This document shows positions 61,395 to 64,000 of a stretch of DNA of 64,000 nucleotides, piece by piece. The position numbers were made by a program, and so were the translations under genes. The stretch is from Sphingomonas profundi (GTDB lineage Bacteria > Pseudomonadota > Alphaproteobacteria > Sphingomonadales > Sphingomonadaceae). The DNA lies in NCBI RefSeq assembly GCF_009739515.1, contig NZ_CP046535.1:2604001-2668000 (forward strand), written 5' to 3'. How positions within the stretch are numbered: the first letter of the stretch is position 1; every line of letters starts with the position of its first letter. Below the pieces are notes generated by a model. That model did no database searches. It was not told the DNA's origin and saw only the letters and a program-made list of their open reading frames with translations.

Positions 61395-62216
61395 ATGCCC
61401 TACATCAAGTCATCCGACGGGACAGACCTCTACGTCAAGGATTGGGGCTCCGGCCGGCCCGTGATCCTGCTGCACGGCTGGCCGCTGAACGCCGATTCCT
61501 GGGACGACCAGTCGCTCGGCCTGGCCGAGGCCGGCTACCGCGTGATCGCTTATGATCGCCGCGGCTTCGGCCGCTCCGGCCAGCCGTTCGACGGCTACGA
61601 CTATGATACCTTCGCCGACGATCTCGCCACCGTGATCGAGGCGACGGGTGCCCGCGACGCGGCGCTGATCGGCTTCTCGATGGGCGGCGGCGAGGTGGCG
61701 CGCTACATGTCGCGCCACGGCGGCAAGGGCGTCGTCCAGGCCGGGCTCGTCTCCTCCGTGGTGCCCTATGTGCTGCAGGACGACAGCAATCCGGACGGCG
61801 TGCCCGGCGCCCAGCTCGATCAGATCAAGGACGGGCTGCGGAAGGACCGGCCGCACTTCCTCGCCGGCTTCGCGCAGGATTTCTACGGCGTCGGCTGGAT
61901 CTCCAGCCCGGTCAGCCAGGAGGTGCTGGACTGGTCGCTGATGATGGCGATGCAGGCGGGGCTGAGGGGCACAGTCGCCTGCGTCGACGCGTTCGGCCGC
62001 ACCGACTTCCGGCCCGATCTGCCGGCCTTCACCGTGCCCACGCTGATCGTCCACGGCACCGCCGACAAGACGGTGCCGATCGACGCCAGCGCCCGCGCCG
62101 CCGCCCGTGGCATCGGCCAGGCGACCCTGATCGAATATGACGGCAGCCCCCACGGCCTGCTCGCCACAGACAAGGATCGCGTGACGGCGGACCTGATCGA
62201 CTTCCTCAACGGCTGA
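61395..62216 (+). CDS. alpha/beta hydrolase (non-haem peroxidase-like)
   Basis: Hydrolase of 273 residues. Oxyanion motif LLHGWPLNADSW, nucleophile S95 in GFSMGGGE, D224 in HGTADKTVP and H253 in SPHGLL, giving a complete triad. The pattern YDRRGFGRSGQP and GFSMGGGEVARY is typical of bacterial esterases annotated as non-haem chloroperoxidase. AGGAG precedes the ATG. Cytosolic; substrate unknown. Confidence 0.92.
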   Translation: MPYIKSSDGTDLYVKDWGSGRPVILLHGWPLNADSWDDQSLGLAEAGYRVIAYDRRGFGRSGQPFDGYDYDTFADDLATVIEATGARDAALIGFSMGGGEVARYMSRHGGKGVVQAGLVSSVVPYVLQDDSNPDGVPGAQLDQIKDGLRKDRPHFLAGFAQDFYGVGWISSPVSQEVLDWSLMMAMQAGLRGTVACVDAFGRTDFRPDLPAFTVPTLIVHGTADKTVPIDASARAAARGIGQATLIEYDGSPHGLLATDKDRVTADLIDFLNG

Positions 62217-62278
62217 TAAGAAAAGCTGTTGTGAAGCGCGGTTGCCGCGCCATGCCGTCCCGGCCTAGACGGGGCGGC

Positions 62279-63556
62279 ATGGCGCGGCCCCCTTCCCCCT
62301 TCTCCTTCCCCGATTTCCGCGCCTACTGGCTGGCCCGCGCATCGGCCACGGTGGCGCAGATGGCGATGGTCGTCATCATCGGCTGGCAGGTCTACGATAT
62401 CGCCCGGCGCACGATGGCGCCCAAGGAGGCGGCCTTCCAGCTCGGCCTGATCGGCGTCGTCCAGTTCGTGCCGCTGCTGCTGCTCACACTCGTCGTCGGC
62501 TGGACGGCGGACCGGATCGACCGCCGCTGGATCGCGCGCGCCGCCGTGCTGCTGGAGGCGGGCTGCGCCGGATCGCTTGCCTGGATGGCCTGGACGGATT
62601 CCACCACCCTGCCGGCGCTGTTCCTCATCGCCGCCCTGCTCGGCGTGGCGCGCGCCTTCGCCAGCCCGGCGCTGCAGGCGCTCTCGCCCAACCTGGTGCC
62701 CAAGGAGATCCTGCCGACCGCGATCGCGATGAGCTCGCTCGCGTGGCAGGGCGGCTCGGTGGTCGGCCCGCCGCTGGGCGGGTTTCTCTATGCCACCGGC
62801 CACTTCCTGCCCTATGCGGTCAGCACCGGCCTGTTCCTCTGCGCCTTCGCCTGCCTGATGATGATCGGGCCGATCCCGCCGACCAGCCTCGATCGCGCGG
62901 CCAATCCGTGGCGGCAGATGATCGACGGCCTCCATTATGTCCGCGAGAACCGGCTCGTCCTCGGCGCCATCTCGCTCGATCTGTTCGCCGTGCTGCTCGG
63001 CGGCGCCACCGCCATGCTGCCGATCTTCGCGCGGGACATATTGATGGTCGGGTCCGGCGGGCTCGGCCTGCTGCGCCTGGCCCCGGCGCTGGGCGCGGTC
63101 GGCATGGGGCTGTGGTTCAGCCGCAAGCCGCTCGCAACCGACGTCGGCGTGAAGATGCTGTGGGCGGTGGCCGTGTTCGGCCTCGTCACCATCCTGTTCG
63201 GCCTGTCGCGCTGGCTGCCGCTGTCGCTCGCCTGCCTGGCGGTGCTGGGTGCGGCGGACATGCTCTCGGTCTATGTCCGCCAGTCGCTGATCCAGCTTTA
63301 CACGCCGGATCAGATGCGCGGCCGCGTGGGTGCCGTCTCCACCCTCTTCGTCTCCGGCTCGAACGAGCTGGGGGAGGCGGAATCGGGCTTCCTCGCCGCC
63401 CTCGTCGGCCCGGTCGCGGCGGTGGTGGCGGGCGGGCTCGGCGCGATCCTGGTCACGTTCCTGTGGTCGCGCTGGTTCCCCGAACTCCGCAACGCGCGTA
63501 CCTTCACGCCACCCAAGACCCTCGAAGACGCACCCGTGCAGGAGAAAGCGACATGA
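62279..63556 (+). CDS. MFS transporter (MFS_3, enterobactin-exporter-like)
   Basis: Permease of 425 residues with twelve helices. [33 protein letters not shown] is the usual start of this group, then [28 protein letters not shown] and [20 protein letters not shown] (the MFS_3 C-terminal motif). Start at MARPPSP chosen; an upstream GTG frame of 16 codons exists. Its stop overlaps the cysK start (ATGA, 63553-63556), suggesting coordinated production and perhaps export of a sulfur or amino acid metabolite. Confidence 0.9.
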   Translation: MARPPSPFSFPDFRAYWLARASATVAQMAMVVIIGWQVYDIARRTMAPKEAAFQLGLIGVVQFVPLLLLTLVVGWTADRIDRRWIARAAVLLEAGCAGSLAWMAWTDSTTLPALFLIAALLGVARAFASPALQALSPNLVPKEILPTAIAMSSLAWQGGSVVGPPLGGFLYATGHFLPYAVSTGLFLCAFACLMMIGPIPPTSLDRAANPWRQMIDGLHYVRENRLVLGAISLDLFAVLLGGATAMLPIFARDILMVGSGGLGLLRLAPALGAVGMGLWFSRKPLATDVGVKMLWAVAVFGLVTILFGLSRWLPLSLACLAVLGAADMLSVYVRQSLIQLYTPDQMRGRVGAVSTLFVSGSNELGEAESGFLAALVGPVAAVVAGGLGAILVTFLWSRWFPELRNARTFTPPKTLEDAPVQEKAT

Positions 63557-64000
63557 AGGCGTCCAGCATTCTCGCGACGATCGGCAACACGCCGCACATC
63601 CGCATGTCCCGCCTGTTCGGCGATGCGGAGGTGTGGATCAAGTCGGAGCGGTCGAATCCCGGCGGATCGATCAAGGATCGCATCGCCTTGGCGATGATCG
63701 AGGAGGCGGAGGCCAGCGGCAAGCTCCAGCCCGGCGGGACGATTATCGAGCCGACCAGCGGTAACACCGGCATCGGCCTCGCCCTCGTCGCCGCCGTGAA
63801 GGGCTATCGCCTGATCCTGGTGATGCCGGAGAGCATGTCGCTGGAACGGCGGCGGCTGATGCTGGCCTATGGCGCCAGCTTCGATCTCACCCCGCGCGAG
63901 AAGGGCATGAAGGGCGCGATCGAGCGGGCGATCGAGCTCGCCGGGCAGACGCCGGGCGCATGGATCCCCCAGCAGTTCGAGAATCCGGCCAACATCGCCG
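63553..64000 (+). CDS. cysK: cysteine synthase A (partial, runs off the window)
   Basis: The first 149 codons of an O-acetylserine sulfhydrylase. PLP lysine K41 lies in [13 protein letters not shown], followed by [35 protein letters not shown] and [15 protein letters not shown]. All are diagnostic of CysK/CysM fold-type II enzymes; [10 protein letters not shown] is typical of CysK. It takes O-acetylserine and sulfide to cysteine. Its ATG overlaps the stop of the preceding MFS gene. The 3' end is outside the window. Confidence 0.95.
   Translation, partial: MKASSILATIGNTPHIRMSRLFGDAEVWIKSERSNPGGSIKDRIALAMIEEAEASGKLQPGGTIIEPTSGNTGIGLALVAAVKGYRLILVMPESMSLERRRLMLAYGASFDLTPREKGMKGAIERAIELAGQTPGAWIPQQFENPANIA

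Noticed and set aside
1-64000. Defence island, prophage or transposon
   Set aside because: No transposase, integrase, phage structural, restriction-modification, toxin-antitoxin or Cas-like protein was found in any frame.

Overview
The window is very GC-rich, densely packed alphaproteobacterial DNA. It most resembles Sphingomonas or a close relative: TonB-dependent receptors are numerous, exported proteins carry PEP-CTERM type tails, DksA has a single cysteine, and the UPF0262 family is present. Most housekeeping proteins are full length and neighbours often overlap by the four bases ATGA. I see no rRNA or tRNA gene, CRISPR array, insertion sequence, phage or plasmid module. Both edges cut genes: the last codons of a TonB-dependent receptor on the left and the first 149 codons of cysK on the right.

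Region 1 (1-8600) holds a nucleoside permease and a YhhQ-type transporter, then an uptake and oxidation cluster: an NTF2-like protein translationally coupled to a Rieske oxygenase alpha subunit, a TonB-dependent receptor, a divergent TetR regulator and a second Rieske alpha subunit. No ferredoxin, reductase or canonical beta subunit is encoded nearby. Region 2 (8700-15300) has a ROK fructokinase, then a large TonB receptor with its probable surface lipoprotein partner, which has a PTT-repeat linker and a beta-helix-like body, and a second lipoprotein. Region 3 (15300-18550) is a thiolase-like protein between two short-chain dehydrogenases, probably lipid or steroid-like side-chain catabolism.

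Region 4 (18550-30400) is largely housekeeping: mntP-cobB, a 2-oxoglutarate oxygenase-like protein, amn, a cyclic-nucleotide domain protein, a TIGR00266 protein, a haem-oxygenase-like diiron protein, a type II peroxiredoxin, mlaEF, dnaB, UPF0262, cdd and dcd. Region 5 (30400-41560) holds rnr, a PilZ protein, dksA, two unusual low-complexity or duplicated exported proteins, a host-attachment family protein, serS-surE, an NlpD-like LysM/M23 lipoprotein and rimO. A REP-like palindromic element and a PEP-CTERM GDSL esterase follow.

Region 6 (42970-46605) is a leucyl aminopeptidase, MarR, NlpC/P60 and argC run. Region 7 (46620-52900) is a second catabolic block (SDR, VOC, SDR under a TetR regulator; VOC, D-aminoacylase, PLP dehydratase). 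Its best regulatory signal is a perfect 8+8 bp dyad overlapping a promoter in front of the SDR operon. Region 8 (52980-64000) has a PepSY membrane protein coupled to a 65-residue membrane protein and a 2H phosphoesterase, a beta-helix protein, a serralysin-like protease with DUF4214 repeats, GST, a cation efflux protein, two MFS transporters, an alpha/beta hydrolase and the start of cysK.

I found no obviously novel defence or mobile system. The strongest leads are the two TetR-linked catabolic clusters with related candidate operator half-sites, the NTF2-like/Rieske coupling, the TonB receptor/lipoprotein pair, the PepSY three-gene unit and the Ser/Thr-repeat surface protein.
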